Assembly (NCBI GenBank): GCA_021292165.1
Contig: CM037877.1
Coordinates: 81,995,691 to 82,059,690, forward strand
Length of the DNA stretch: 64,000 nt
Reading direction: 5' to 3'
From: Shinisaurus crocodilurus
Taxonomy: Eukaryota; Chordata; Lepidosauria; Squamata; Shinisauridae
The position numbers and the translations under genes are program-made. Of this stretch, positions 52,101-63,710 are shown piece after piece (position 1 is the stretch's first letter; every line of letters starts with the position of its first letter). The notes beneath the pieces are model-generated. The model was not told the DNA's origin. It saw nothing but the letters and a program-made list of their open reading frames with translations, and made no database searches.

Positions 52101-55100
52101 AATGGCTGCTGTGGTGACAGTTGAGGGAGCCTTCAGTTGCAGGCCTTTCAGCAGGGCTGGTGGAATGGCCCTGCGTTCCCTCTCATCTCCCTCCTCTCAG
52201 CCTGCTGGAACTGAGAGCTACTGAAGCTACTGTTAAGTTCCCTCGCTAGAGATTAAGGAGTGGATCAAACAGTTTTATTTGTTCTTTTGTTTTATGTCAC
52301 TTACATTTCACTTGATAGTTAAAGACTGATTCATTATCCATCAGATGTTTATGGAGGTTAAGAGAGCAATCCTATGGTCCCTGGGAGAGCATCCCGGGGA
52401 CCATAGGATTGCTTGGAAAAGTTCTTCCAATGTCAGAGACCGCTCTCTGACCGCAGAAAGGGGAATCGGAGATCCATACCCCCTCCCCCACCCCTTTGCA
52501 GCTGGCAACCATGCTGGCTACCTTCTGAGGTCAGAAAAGCAACCTCAGAAGAAGAGAAAAGGGGTGTTCCAGTGGGTGGGGAGGGGAGGAGACTCCCCAA
52601 AGTACCCTCGCTAGATGGGCTAAAAAGCCCATCTAGTTAAAATCTCCAATGATGAAGGGGTTCAGAGGCTTCGAAGCGGTGAGGGCCGGCCAGTCAATAG
52701 GATTATGCCCTAAGACTGTCAATATGAATCTATGATGGTCATATGTTAATCTAGTACCGGAGGCAGTATGCCGCTATGCTGGTTGCTGGGGAACACGATC
52801 AGGCGGGTGCTATTGCACTCATGTCCTCCTTATGGTTGTGAGTTTCCCACAGGCAGATGGTTGGTCACTGTGAACAGAATGCTGGACTAGATAGACCCTT
52901 GGTCTGAGCCATCAGTGGCTATTCTTATGTTCTTAAGTTTGGTTTTGCTGAATTTCATTAACTTAGCTTCAGAGTACTCTTCCCTTAGCCAGAGAGCTCT
53001 GTGTTCTCGGATGTGTGCTCAGAACTTCCATGTGGGAGCACAAAGTGTTGTGTACACAAATTGGTTTCTTCAACTAAAATAAATGAAGCAGTTGTACTGG
53101 ATGGGAGAGCTGCTCATGTGTTGAAATGAATGCACCTGAACCAGATTGCTTTAAGTTCCAGAAACCTTAATATATTATAAAAATGAGCCAACCAGATACC
53201 ATTTCAGTGACATAAGTGGGATAAAGGTTAATCTTGGGGTGCATGTCCAAGTTCACTTTTTTCCTCCAACCTGTCAACTATCTGGTACCCATTTTGCTCT
53301 ATTCGAATAGTTAAAAATAAAATAAAATGTTAACACAACTAGTAGCACGTGCATTTGGCCAATCCAGGGCTTTTTTAATGACCTAAAATATAGCCACTGT
53401 CTCGGGTTTATTCATATGTTGGAACTTATAGGCCATGTTTTTCCTGTTTAATGAAAGAGAGAGTTGCATTGCAAGGGAGAACTCAGTTGACTTTTTAAAT
53501 CTTTGGAGTATAGTTAGTAAAAGTTCCAAGAAAGGAGCTGTCACGCTGGAAGTCTGTTGACTCAGAACAGTGGTGCAGAACCTTCAGCACCCCAATCTGG
53601 CCCATGCAATATCTTGGGGTTCCTCCAGGCTCAGAGGGCATCCTCCTGCAGATTGGAGTTAGGGTGGGTGTGGGGTAGCCTGGCTCACTTTCATCGTGCT
53701 GGAGGAGGTACAGCACAGCGAAAAAAGCAGGGGGTGACATCAGGGGGCAGAGCTGCACCCCTGACTTAGAACATGCCTCCAAAGAACATAGCCAAATGTT
53801 CAAGCTGTTTTCGGGGTGTGGAGATGCGAGTAAACTAACTAGTACTACTTGCAGTGGACTTGCAGTGATCTTGTATCATCAGGATGCGCAGCTGAAAAAG
53901 GATCTGCACTCATTGTTAAACAATGAGAACAGTGATGTGATACAATAAGCCATCTACAAACTTGCTTGTTTTACTATGATTGTATATAAAATAAAATGAT
54001 GGAGCTAAGGTGTAGGCAAAATACAAATAGCAGCACTAATAAAAGTAGTGAGCTAGCTTTCAAATTTCGCAGAGCAGGCTAAATATTACACATAAAGGTG
54101 TGTGTGTGTGTGTGTGTGTGTAGAAGAGATGTTAGTGATAAGAGTCATGGTGAGGTTTGCCTGCAGCATGAGAATCTTAAGGCATACTCCTATGTTTCAA
54201 AAATACAGAATGGCTGGCTGGAGGATGCTGGGAGTCGTAAGACTTTTTTCTGTCTAAACATGCATAAGAACATGCCCTTAAAGTGGTGATTCAAGGAGCT
54301 CTCTGCAGACTAATTAGCAACATAACATTATGCATATTTATTTCCAAGTAAGGTCATTTTCACTTCATAACTGTACATAGGATTACAGTCTAAGGTTGTG
54401 ATCCTATGCACACTTACCTGTAAGTATACCCTGCTGAAGAAAGCGGGACTTAAGTTGTGAGTAAACGTGCAAAGGATTATTTGTGCAAAGACCAATCTGA
54501 GATCAAAGAAACTGTTCCCCATTTTGAAAATATAAAAGCCAGTGGTTATTCAGAACTGTCTCCAGCAGTAATCAGAACATACAGGTGCCTTGTAAAACAG
54601 AGCAGAAGAAAACATGTTAATCCTTGTTTTAGCAAATTTGGAGATTACTTTCTACACTATAGCAGGCATGGAGACCCTAAGGCCTTCCAGATGTTGAACT
54701 CCAACTCCTACCAGCCCCACCCAGCTAGCATAGCCAATGGTAATGGATGATGGGGATTGTAGTTCAGCAACATCTGGAGGAGCACAGTCCCCCCCCCCCC
54801 AGTGTACAGAGTCAATAGAAACCAAATTTCTGACCCATTCGTCAGAATACCTGGTAAACCACATTTGGGAAAGAGCACACATCCAGATACATGGGATTGA
54901 ACCCATGTGAGTGTATAAAATATTGACCATGTTTGTTCTGTCAAAGATACTTAATAAAGGGTTAACAATTATTTTTGTTGTGTTTCAGGGATCTCTCCAA
55001 AGTTAATATCCTGGTACCTGGTGCTGGGCTAGGTAGATTGGCCTGGGAAATAGCTATGCTTGGTTATACTTGTCAAGGAAATGAATGGAGCCTCTTTATG

Positions 55101-58100
55101 CTCTTTTCTTCTAATTTTGTACTCAACAGGTACATAAACTTATTTTAGTTGTTGGTTTCCTTCCTTGTACATCTTGTTCTGTATTTGTATCTCTGGCCTG
55201 GCTGGTGCTGATATTGTGGCTTGTTTAAACAGTTGGGAGTTGAACTGGGAAACTCTGGCTTAATCTTTGTTTATTTAGCAAGATCTGATCCTGGCTTTAT
55301 ATGCTGGTTAGTAAGCAGGAATTAAACTACAGTTTCCTAATTCAAATGTAACAGGAAGCTGTTATGGTGTAAACAAGCCACAAAATCTGCAGCAATACAA
55401 GGTCACATGGGGAGGCGGGCAGGGGTGGGGCAAGGAGGGAATGTGCATAGTTTATAAACCATAGTTGATCGGACTGAGATCATTTGGTCTGAACTGGACG
55501 TCTCTCTCTCTCTGTGTACATGCATATAGATCAATAGTCAAAACAACATGAAACTGAATAGACGTAGGCTACCTTTATAATCAAGACAAATCTTATGGAG
55601 GGCATGTGACTTTAGATATGAAGCCCAGCGGTTTGGCTTACACACAAAAAAGAAATGGTAATGACAATTTGGAAGTAGGCTGGTGAATGATATACCAAAA
55701 TCTTAGTTTTAAAACCGGTTAATGTGGTTAGTAACAAAATGTATATCTAACCTCCATTTATTGCTTTAAGGATCTTAGAATTGACTATATTAAATAGTCA
55801 ACTTTTAAACTGAATGGTTTCTTTAATTGCTTCTTTTATAACCCTGTGTAGTATGTTATTCATAAATAATGGAGGCTTAAGGGAGATCTTCCAGGAACAA
55901 AAAACAAACAAACACATTGACATTAACTATCAGCTTGTGGTGTTAGGAAAGCTAAAAACAGTAAACTTGCCTTTTTGCAAGGTTGTTTTCTAAGTGACAA
56001 GTTAAACTGTTTCTAATAATCATATATTACAGATGCTGTGAAACTAATTCATACAAACTATATCCCTGGATTCATCAGTTTAGCAATAACAAGAGATCTG
56101 CTGATCAGATACAGCCAGTTTATTTCCCTGATGTTGACCCTCACAGTCTTCCTTCTGGTGCAAACTTTTCTATGACAGCAGGCGATTTTCAAGAAATCTA
56201 CTCTGAGTGTAGTAAGTAAGAAAAAAATACAAAGACTCTCATGATAACATTCGTGAACACACCAAATACTTGTCCAACTATGTGAAGCAAAGCTGTAAAA
56301 CACGCTCCCCCAATGTGCTGCCCTCCAAATGTTTTGGATTACAACTCCCAGCATTCCTGACCATTGGCGATGCTAACGGGGGCTGATAGGAGTTAAAGTC
56401 CTGGTGCCATCTGGAGGGCACAAGTTTGGAGAAGACTGCTGTAAAACAAAAGTTGATGTAGTGATCTTAAAAAAAAAAAAGAAGAAGTCATATTTTGCTT
56501 TTTAACTAAAACACAAGCTCTAACTGCTATTCTTTTTTTAAAGGTGCCTTGTAGTACTTTCCTACTTCTTACATTTCTTTTGTAGATAATTTAGGTTTTC
56601 ATTTGTTCTTTGTCTTTTTATTTTTGGTCTTTTTCAATATATATCCTTTGACTGGAAGTAGCTTAGAGTCTAATCTTAACCCCGTGCCCCCAAATATTGA
56701 TGGCTGGAGGGGATTAGGATGTAGCCTTTTCCCCATTGGGAGGGCTCCACAGTGGTGAAGGCCCCTGTTACACATGGGTGGGTGAAAAGCTGCCTCTGCT
56801 AATTTTCTCGTTGGCAGTAGTAGGTGGAAAGCCCTGAAACGGGGCACTTGTGGGGTGTTCTGTGGGTGGGCCAGAGACAGCTTTGGATCCACTGTATCCA
56901 AAGCTGCTCTGTCCCCCCTGAGGTAGAGGGGGCTCTCACCGATGCTAGCTTAGAGCCCTCGCCTACACTAGCTTGAAGCAGGCATAAGGAAATTCCAACT
57001 ATGACCATTATGACTGATGGGATGGAAAACCAAACTACCCTCCCCCTCTGCCAGGGAAAAATTGACGGGGGCGAAATGTCACCCACCCACCCGTTGCCCG
57101 CCCTGGTTGGCGTGAAACTGTGGATGAGGCAGTAACACACATGCACACACCCTGCTGACCCTTTTTAGGATTGATCTGCTAAACTGTTAATTTTCTGATT
57201 GAAAAGCTAAGATGGTGAACTTGTTTACTGGCCAATATTCAGTTACTAGAGGATTGCACAGATCTTTTCAGGTCAGCTGGTTATTTTTCTCAATTAAATG
57301 ACTTGACAAATCAATTGAACGTTGCCTTTTCAGTAGTGAAATGGTTGCAATCATCTTGGGTAAGAATCTATCATTAATGTTCATTTTTCCATTCCTACTC
57401 TGGCTGTTCACATTTGGAAATCGTGAGATTGTAATTGAAGATCAGAGGCATCTATCATATTGGGAGAAAACAGGACAAATGGAATAAGCAATTAGCATTT
57501 CTACATAACCTGTGTCCGTCCCTGAGACACTGCAGGATCTCTAGCTAGACTCATTGCTGATGTTAGGAAGTTTGTATATGTTATGTATATTGGCCTGCCC
57601 ATCTTCTGGGATCCTGTGCAGTGTCCTGCTGGTTATCCATGTGCTTGATTAGCTTTCTTATCTGAATCCACAGTTTACCTAATACTGAGAGACCTTTGCC
57701 TGCCATAAGAGCCAAAGAGTTTAGTTAAGGGACATTATTTCAAGATAACTCGTATGTAATTTACTTCTCTCTTGCTATGTACAGAGGATTACTTTTCAGG
57801 CCCAAGGGATCCAAAAGCAATTAAACAAGCCTATGAGTAATTATGTGACTCAATTTCTTTTTTGAGAAATGGTTGGATCCTACAAATCATGAGCAGAATG
57901 GGGTTTTCCTGCTCCAGATTTTGCCCCCCCAAGTCATTCCTCTAGAACACCGTTTGATGCACTGCAGAGGGCTGCAGCTGGGGAAGGACATTGGTAGAAA
58001 TTGAGGAAATTGCCTGTTTATTGTGCAGAGCTGGCATCTACCTTAATTTTAAATTGTGGCTAATGTAACTCACAATAAAAAGTTTACAACTAGATTACTT

Positions 58101-59895
58101 TCATTTTTCTTTCTTTATACAGATATATGGGATTGCATAGCAACCTGTTTCTTCATAGACACAGCACATAATGTCATAGATTACATTGATACAATATGGA
58201 AAATACTCAAACCAGGAGGAATATGGATTAATTTAGGTAATTTGCTGAATTGTTTGTGCTATTAGAATTAAGGGGGGAAATCGAGATATATTGCTTGATG
58301 TTAACTTGTTTGAACTAAGTGAATTTTAAGCATTTGACAATCTTGTTCTTTTAATGCCAATCCATTTTGTAGAAATTTCCTTCAAAATTGGACGAAGGCA
58401 GATTCAGCATAATGGGTTGTAGAATTTATAAGCATGATTGCCAGGAGTTTGATAAGTTAAATGTACTGATTGTTCTGATGTTTCCTAGGTCCTCTTCTTT
58501 ACCACTTTGAAAATTTAGCAAATGAATTATCTATTGAGCTGAGCTATGAAGATATAAAAAATGTTATATTACAATATGGATTCCATATAGAGGTAAGGGT
58601 TTTTGTATTATGTTAACACACAAACAATATAACACATTGACTGTTTTAATTCAGATACTGCCCTACCTAACCTTATCTTCCATCTACATCTTGTAGCTCT
58701 TTATCATTATGATGCTGTTTTAGTCATCATACATATGTTTATAGTTGGGTGCCTGTCAGTTTGTCATTGAAACAGGCCACGAAAAAATAAGTTTGAGTTT
58801 GTGCATACTTTGGGAACTCCGTAGATATACAGAAGTATATACATCCACAAATTAAGGAATCTAAATCAAAAATAAAATGGTATGACAAGGACCTGTTAGC
58901 TTCTAGGACGAATGGATCATGGAGGTGTCAATTGAGGGGAGAAATGGAGTTGGGAGAGGAGGGGATTGGCTTATAGGTCCCTAACAGCTTATAGTAAATA
59001 TCCTGGAGGGGGAAGAAGCATGCAGTGAAGTTTTAAACGCCTTCTTTCCCTGGATGAGGGTGTTTCAGGTGTTTCCAAAGAAAGGAAAAAGGACATATTT
59101 TCCCTTCCTCGCTCCAGAAACCTCCTTGCCCTGAAATAGCAATATAGTGATCAGATTGGGGATTGCAGCCAGCATTATATATCACAGCAGGCAAAGTTTT
59201 CAGGAGTGTGGGAAAGGGGGAAAAAGGGCGCACACACACCCCAGTGAGGTCCAAGGCTCCTGTTCTTGCCTGAAAAGACCCCTGAACATGAATATTTGTT
59301 AGAGCTGGAGGTGCAGTGCTACATTCTGTTGCAGGCGGCCTCCTGTAAGATTTGTTTCTGATTAGCTCAATATTTTCAATGTTTCTGGTCATTCAGGTAA
59401 ATTAAGGTGCATTTGATACATATTAACTTGAAGATAGTTTATTTCAGTAAATGGTATATTGGAGCTATTAATCAAGGGCTAGCACAGAATATTTTTAATA
59501 CTGGTTAATGATGATGCCAAACAAATATTGATAGTGTTTTGTTTTTTCCACTGTCTCTAGACTTAATTTTAACCCTGCTGATCTTTAAAAAATATAGCTC
59601 TTAAGATCTTGCTGCCTGTTTAGTCTTTGTGTTTTATTATTAACTGTACTTCAATTGGTTTTTTGTTAAGTTTTATGTAAACCACCTGGGGAATTTCAAT
59701 TGAAGGACAGTATAGAAATGTCTATAATAGTAATAATAATAATGAAATCCATACAAGAGTATTCAAGAAAATGTTTCTTTTCAGGTGGAGAATGAATCTG
59801 TTTTGACAACATATACTGTGAATGAGCTATCTATGATGAAATACTACTATGAATGTGTGATGTTCGTGGTTAGGAAACCAGAGAGCAGTATCTGA
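42945..59895 (+). CDS. CARNMT1: CARNMT1, carnosine N-methyltransferase 1
   Basis: Transfers a methyl group from S-adenosylmethionine to carnosine, giving anserine. Eight coding exons: 42945-43198, 46249-46444, 48438-48601, 54989-55129, 56033-56211, 58123-58236, 58489-58592, 59785-59895. All have GT/AG sites and matching phases; total 420 residues (human 409). The SAM-binding motif VPGAGLG is at 214-220, followed by GNEWS and [12 protein letters not shown]. By family knowledge the human catalytic residues Asp316, His347, Tyr396 and Tyr398 correspond to Asp324, His355, Tyr404 and Tyr406 here, all present. The start at 42945 was preferred for length and Kozak context; an in-frame ATG at 42864 would add 27 residues. 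The N-terminal 60 residues are low in conservation. Confidence 0.95.
43864..43919 (+). repeat. CR1-type SINE tail fragment
   Basis: TTGATGGCCTTGTAGGCCCC then TTCCAACTCTACTTTTCTAT and repeated ATGATTCT, the same 3' tail as the 5S-derived SINEs. The head is missing. Confidence 0.75.
44436..44870 (+). mobile_element. Helitron-like candidate
   Basis: The left edge reads ATCTACAATATAAAAGTGAA, then TGTTTGTCCGTATGTCCGTG, resembling the TC...TATAAAAG start of Helitrons. The right part has GACCCGGGCAACGCC, half of the GC-rich hairpin that often precedes a Helitron end. No inverted repeats or target duplication are seen, as expected for this class, and no Rep/helicase frame. The evidence is thin; it could be another class. 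Confidence 0.35.
44861..45500 (+). repeat. G-rich minisatellite, units of about 30-38 bp
   Basis: About 15 units of the form GGAGCAGGGATTTCATTGTG followed by TAGTCCTGG and a run of 5-11 G's. A longer variant containing GAGCTGGGATTCCAAACAGC and a GACAGCTAC block occurs twice (near 44995 and 45489). One stretch near 45030-45110 is a diverged unit. The G runs could form quadruplexes. Confidence 0.92.
46249..46444 (+). CDS. CARNMT1: CARNMT1 exon 2
   Basis: Encodes [20 protein letters not shown], then [12 protein letters not shown] and [10 protein letters not shown], the helical N-terminal part. Acceptor ATTTCTAG, donor GTATGT. Confidence 0.95.
46445..48437 (+). other. CARNMT1 intron 2
   Basis: A GC-rich MITE (46680-47090, listed) followed by A/T-rich unassigned DNA. 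Confidence 0.5.
46680..47090 (-). mobile_element. GC-rich MITE, AATCCTATG family (copy 3)
   Basis: On the minus strand: GTGATCCAATGTGGC start, then CATAACCCTCCAAACTTGGG, CATCCTATGGAGGGC, AACACTTAGATGGCC, and GCTGGCTGCGAGGGCGGG further in. It matches the copies at 18112 and 62190 in block order. The left boundary is approximate. Confidence 0.6.
48438..48601 (+). CDS. CARNMT1: CARNMT1 exon 3
   Basis: Encodes [20 protein letters not shown], then [13 protein letters not shown] and NFPKDR. Acceptor TTTTATCAG, donor GTAAAT. Confidence 0.95.
50237..50489 (+). repeat. Long direct repeat, left copy
   Basis: About 253 bp starting AAAATAAATTGTTCAT and ending in an A/T-rich AAAAAATAAA. It recurs at 51105-51353 with a few percent difference by eye (for example TCTAGAAC against TCCAGAAC). 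A LINE end lies between the copies. Confidence 0.93.
50490..51104 (+). mobile_element. LINE 3' end between long direct repeats
   Basis: Frames broken by stops read [20 protein letters not shown], then, after a shift, [20 protein letters not shown]. These are the zinc-finger-like C-terminal end of a CR1/L2-group ORF2. The 3' end is GACCGTAAATAAACATTATT. Strongly 5'-truncated. Confidence 0.75.
51105..51353 (+). repeat. Long direct repeat, right copy
   Basis: About 249 bp, the partner of 50237-50489, beginning immediately after the LINE tail. Confidence 0.93.
52360..52715. mobile_element. GC-rich MITE related to the AATCCTATG family
   Basis: The left end has GAGCAATCCTATGGTCCC, with the inverse GGGACCATAGGATTGC only about 30 bp later. 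The right end has CAATAGGATTATGCCCTAAG. The inner part includes AAAAGCCCATCTAG. Probably a rearranged or nested copy. Confidence 0.5.
52745..52937 (+). mobile_element. CR1-clade LINE 3' end
   Basis: Contains GGAGGCAGTATGCC, GTTGCTGGGGAACACGATCA, GTTGGTCACTGTGAACAGAA and TGGACTAGATAGACCCTTGG, ending in TCTTATGTTCTTA. It is the plus-strand counterpart of the 3' ends at 16377 and 63711. Confidence 0.85.
54097..54121. repeat. (TG)n microsatellite
   Basis: About 12 TG units. Confidence 0.95.
54662..54786. mobile_element. hAT-type foldback MITE
   Basis: Arms CCTTCCAGATGTTGAACTCC and the inverse-like GTAGTTCAGCAACATCTGGA, centre CCCAGCTAGCATAGCCAATG. Same family as 26762 and 56312. Confidence 0.65.
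54989..55129 (+). CDS. CARNMT1: CARNMT1 exon 4
   Basis: Encodes [20 protein letters not shown], the SAM-binding glycine loop, then [19 protein letters not shown]. Acceptor TTGTGTTTCAG, donor GTACAT. Confidence 0.96.
55130..56032 (+). other. CARNMT1 intron 4
   Basis: The 55185-55510 part has GCTTGTTTAAACAGTTGGGA and a later inverse-like GTAAACAAGCCACAA, with GTTTATAAACCATAG further on, suggesting a diverged hAT-type foldback. The rest is unassigned. Confidence 0.4.
56033..56211 (+). CDS. CARNMT1: CARNMT1 exon 5
   Basis: Encodes [20 protein letters not shown], then [12 protein letters not shown] and [15 protein letters not shown]. Acceptor ATATTACAG, donor GTAAGT. Confidence 0.96.
56312..56445. 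mobile_element. hAT-type foldback MITE, diverged
   Basis: TGCCCTCCAAATGTTTTGGA, then ACAACTCCCAGCATTCCTGA on the left; GATAGGAGTTAAAGTCCTGG and CATCTGGAGGGCACAAG on the right. Confidence 0.6.
56446..58122 (+). other. CARNMT1 intron 5, remainder
   Basis: Poly-A near 56467-56480, a stretch at 56670-57130 with moderate GC content (possibly an old DNA transposon), and ordinary intron DNA. No coding signal. Confidence 0.4.
58123..58236 (+). CDS. CARNMT1: CARNMT1 exon 6
   Basis: Encodes [20 protein letters not shown], then [12 protein letters not shown], with the proposed catalytic Asp324. Acceptor TTTATACAG, donor GTAATT. Confidence 0.96.
58489..58592 (+). CDS. CARNMT1: CARNMT1 exon 7
   Basis: Encodes [20 protein letters not shown], then [14 protein letters not shown], with the proposed carnosine-contacting His355. 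Acceptor TTTCCTAG, donor GTAAGG. Confidence 0.96.
58593..59784 (+). other. CARNMT1 intron 7
   Basis: A GC-moderate part at 58910-59390 without known motif and an A/T-rich part with an ATA/ATG microsatellite near 59726-59745. Nothing coding seen. Confidence 0.4.
59785..59895 (+). CDS. CARNMT1: CARNMT1 exon 8 (coding part)
   Basis: Encodes [20 protein letters not shown], then [16 protein letters not shown] and TGA at 59893-59895. It holds the conserved MMKYYYEC. Acceptor CTTTTCAG. Confidence 0.96.
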   Translation: MENESVLTTYTVNELSMMKYYYECVMFVVRKPESSI

Positions 59896-61689
59896 ACTGG
59901 ATTATTCAAGGAGGAAAATGCTGGCATTTTTGTTGATAATGTTAGTGCAAAATGGCCTCTAGGTGATGACTGGACACAACCTCACATCAGCGGTGCCTTC
60001 TTAATCCTCATAGAATGTAGCTGTTTATTTTCTTATTCTCTCGTATGATCTCCAGATATGTACTTCTGGATATTTGTATTTCGGTAATGAACATGGAGTG
60101 CAACTATTCTACAGTGTTCCTTTAAATTCTGATTACTCAGTCTTTCCTCAGAAGTCTGATACTTTTAACATTCACAGTTCTGTCTACTTCTATCTTTCTC
60201 TGAAAGAATACCTAACATTATATTGGATACACAATTGGTGTCCTTTGTCCCATATTGTATAGAAAACAAATACAAACACCCCCTGCCATGCTAATGTATT
60301 TAAATACTATTTTGCTGACCTCTGCACCAAATAGGATTGGGGGTGGTGCAAATTTCACAAGTCGTGTCATATAAACTTGGCCATCTACTTATCAGAGAGT
60401 TGCAAAAATGTAAACAATTTGTAAAACGTATGTACACACTTATAACAACCATTATAACAACCTTTAACATGAAACTGAAATTTGGGGCTGAAACTCTTAA
60501 TGATGCCACTTTTGGTCATGCCATGTCAAGCATTTGATAAGTAATTTGAAATATTGATATGTGGCAGCAATCACTAAAACTAGTGTCTGTTAAAATTAGA
60601 CACATCATTAAACAGTGATGTTTGTATATTAATACTTTGATCACTTGAGCTTTATTGCCACAATCCAACACTGAAATACCTGCCGTTCAATATGCCTAAT
60701 TCTGTGTGGGATTGTCCTATGATTTTAAGGCAGTATTTTTTTTTTTAATGGAATTAAAGCACAGAAACCGAAACCAACTTCTAATTACTGTTCTTTGGGA
60801 CAGTAGCATTGCTAATTCTACCGAGCTCACCAACCCATGATGTATATGTTAGTAAGCTGGATCATACGGCTTTGATGAAACCAGCTGCCATCTATATGTG
60901 CTGCCAATCTAGCTACTACCATTTAGCTTGACCTGCCTGTTGGAAATTCTTATCTGGATTTCATGCTAATCATCCACCTGTCCTCTTTTTTTTTACTACA
61001 TAGCTTAAAGTTCTAATTATGTTTGGAGTTATGCACTGTTGATGACTGTACAAGATTCCTAAAAATTAACCACAGTCGAGTTTACTACTGAAACATCCAC
61101 ATTTTCAAATCTCCCAGGACATGAAGATGTCTTAGGTGTCCTCCATACTAAATATGCTGACATGTCTGGCAAATACAATCCAGATTGATGCTGGTGGGCT
61201 AAATGAGTTTACATGGCTTAAAATTATTGAATTCAAACTAATTAATCATTGAACTCCTGGGGATGTGAGTGATTTTTGCTAAGGACACCAAATAATGCAA
61301 GTGGATCCCAGTTTGGGGTTCTTCCTGTGCTAGCAAGGTCTGGTTAAGCAATGATGCTTTAAATTTAATTTAAAATGTAATGTATTGCTCAGTGAGCAAA
61401 ACTGTTTTACTCAGTTTAAGGGTGCAATGCTATGCATGTTTATACAGAAAATAAGGCCTACAAGTCCCAGCATTCCCCAACTGGCTGGGGCATGGGACTT
61501 GTAGACTATTTTTCTGTCTAAACATGCACAGGATTGTGCCTTAAACTGATTAGCTCGGAATGTAAGAATCCAGATTTGCCTGTTTAGATTGCTTTGGTCC
61601 AATACAAATTGCAGGAAATTAATACTTTGAACTTTCTCTTCTTACCCTTTTAACAAAGAAGAAAGTTAAGGGGGTTTAACCAAAATAAA
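59896..61689 (+). other. CARNMT1 3' UTR and downstream DNA
   Basis: A/T-rich DNA with no new gene. Possible poly(A) signals are ATTAAA at 60753-60758 and AATAAA at 61684-61689; the sequence alone cannot decide between them. A foldback MITE lies at 61408-61552. Confidence 0.4.
61408..61552. mobile_element. Foldback MITE, AATCCTATG-type, TA-flanked
   Basis: The left end CTCAGTTTAAGGGTGCAATG and the right end GGATTGTGCCTTAAACTGAT are inverse of each other. Inner arms TGCATGTTTATACAGAAAA and TTTTTCTGTCTAAACATGCA also pair. TA lies on both sides. Single arms of the same family occur at about 34975 and 54212. Confidence 0.75.
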
Positions 61690-62189
61690 ATTCCAAAGGA
61701 AGCAGAAATTCTCTATTAAATAATTTTTTTAGTAACCATCTGAACTGTACTACTCATGCAGTTAGGCCCCAATTCTCCCAGATATTAATTCAAGTGAGGC
61801 TGCAATCTTATACAGACCTGCTTGGGAGTAAGTTTCATTGAACTTAGTGCAATTTACTTCGGAGTAGACATTTATAGGATTGCGCTGTTACTCTTGTCAG
61901 TTAAGTGGAACTCTTCCTGGTACTTGTGCTTAGAATTGTCAATTTAGGTAGCAGTGCACTGGCACAGTGAACATAGTGCAGCAATGCTTTAGGAAGCAGA
62001 AGCTGTGGCTTCTCCTTGGTCTTAGATTGAGCTCCTCTGTTACCATTCCTATTATCACTGCTGGGATGGAAGCAAAGTTTTGTGCTTTGCTCTTTCAGAC
62101 AGTAATATCACATGGATTGCGATTGAAGCAAGATTGTGCTTGACAGTTAAATATACATTTTTAAGCATCAGTATTTTATGGATAACAGT

Positions 62190-62620
62190 TAACAGCGCAA
62201 TCCAATGAGGCTGTCCTTAACCCTCCGAACTTGGAGGATTAAGGGCATCCTATTGAGGATGGAGGAGCGTGGCAGCAGGATATCCGCCACGCTTCCCTTG
62301 CCCTCAAAAACATCTAGACGGCTGATTTCGGCCATCTAAATGCTTTATACCTCCCCTGAGGTGGAGAGGCTGAGGCACCGCCTGAATATCTTGGAAGATT
62401 CACTCCTCCCCGCTGCCAGGTACGCCTTCCCCCCCCCCCCCCCATGCCACAACCCAAGACAGTCTTCTGTTTTCAGTTCCCAGCCAGCGCGGAAAGAACC
62501 GCACCGGCTGTGAGGTGGGGGGGAGGCGCTCCATGGGTGGACTGCATGCTGCGAACTTGGGATTTCTGAGGTCACAGCAGTGACCAGACAAGGTCGGAGG
62601 ACCATAGGATTGTGCCCTAA
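62190..62620 (+). mobile_element. GC-rich MITE, AATCCTATG family (copy 4)
   Basis: Starts AACAGCGCAATCCAATGAGG and ends GACCATAGGATTGTGCCC. Internal AAAAACATCTAGACGGCTG, a 14-C run, and CCAGCGCGGAAAGAACCGCA match the copies at 18112 and 18652. Confidence 0.7.
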
Positions 62621-63710
62621 AATAATTTTACTATGCACATCAAGTTTCTTAAATTCATAAAAAACTTGTTAAGGTTTTAGGTTGCATATTTGGAGTTTAT
62701 CCATAGAGAACTTTGTCTTACCAGTTGCTCTACCATTTCCCACTTGAACTCCCAAGTTTTCATTGAGTACTTGTCTATATTTCATTTCTGAAATTCAGTA
62801 CTTTCTGAAATTCAACAATAACTAATTTTTGAAGAATATCAATATTTTTTCTTCAATGTGTATAGGAACTTCAGAGTAAAGGCAGGGTAATTATCGATAT
62901 TAGGAATTAAGATTGTCTCTCCACTGTTGATCTCTGTAATTTATGTATTGTGTATGATAGGACTAATCATGGATTAATCTGTGTCTTTGTTATTCCGTGA
63001 TGTTTATATACAAAGGAGAAATTACCTGGTCAACCAAGGCTGACAGTATTGACATTTTAAATTTAAAATGCTATGTAGTGTAAAATTTAAAGGTGCATAC
63101 TCAACCAATTAAATTTGAGTAAACAGAAAAATGTAAAATACCTTGTTTTAAAATAAGTTTGCAATCAGCTGTGAACGTGTTAATTGGAAACCTTGTTGCA
63201 ACATGGCTTCCAGTTTCATCAGTAGCAAGTAAAATTGCCTTATTCTCTACTAATCTTTGCTGTAAGCATGGCCAATATTTTGTTGGCTTTTCTATAATAC
63301 TGACCTTGCTATATGTAATACCTTTAATGCATTTTCCTCAACTGTTTATTAGCTGCCAAATACAGAGGACCAAGATCCTGTACTTCAAAGATTGAACTTT
63401 AACTTATCTAATGATTTTAAAGAAGTAACACGATAGTTATGATTAATGTGAATGAATCACTAGTGTCACTGATATGATAAAGCACCATGACTCTGCTTCA
63501 CTTGCTCCATCTATAGAGGATCCTGTACCTCTATGTACACATGGGTTTACATGCAGGTACTGCAACAGGATAGTACGGGCAATTGGACTTCTAGGGTGGA
63601 TTGTGTCCACTAATATAGACATGTTGAAACAAAGTCAGCAAATGTCCATTGGTGACCTTAGTAGATGTGCTTGAACTTGATCCAACATCTGTTCTAAACC
63701 TCACTTGTCT
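62621..63710. other. Unassigned intergenic DNA
   Basis: A/T-rich. Short open frames at 63159-63395 and 63474-63674 have no recognised motif. Nothing supported. Confidence 0.4.

Larger units (their letters stand above)
48602..54988 (+). other. CARNMT1 intron 3 and its repeats
   Basis: Holds AATCCTATG-type MITE arms (49938-50030 and 54393-54475), the repeat-flanked LINE end (50237-51353), an old minus-strand LINE-type block (about 51857-52030), a GC-rich MITE (52360-52715), a CR1 end (52745-52937), a TG microsatellite and a hAT foldback (54662). About 53000-54000 is unassigned. Confidence 0.55.

Noticed and set aside
63159..63674. Two small plus-strand open frames near the right edge
   Set aside because: No motif, no splice context and typical random length for A/T-rich DNA.
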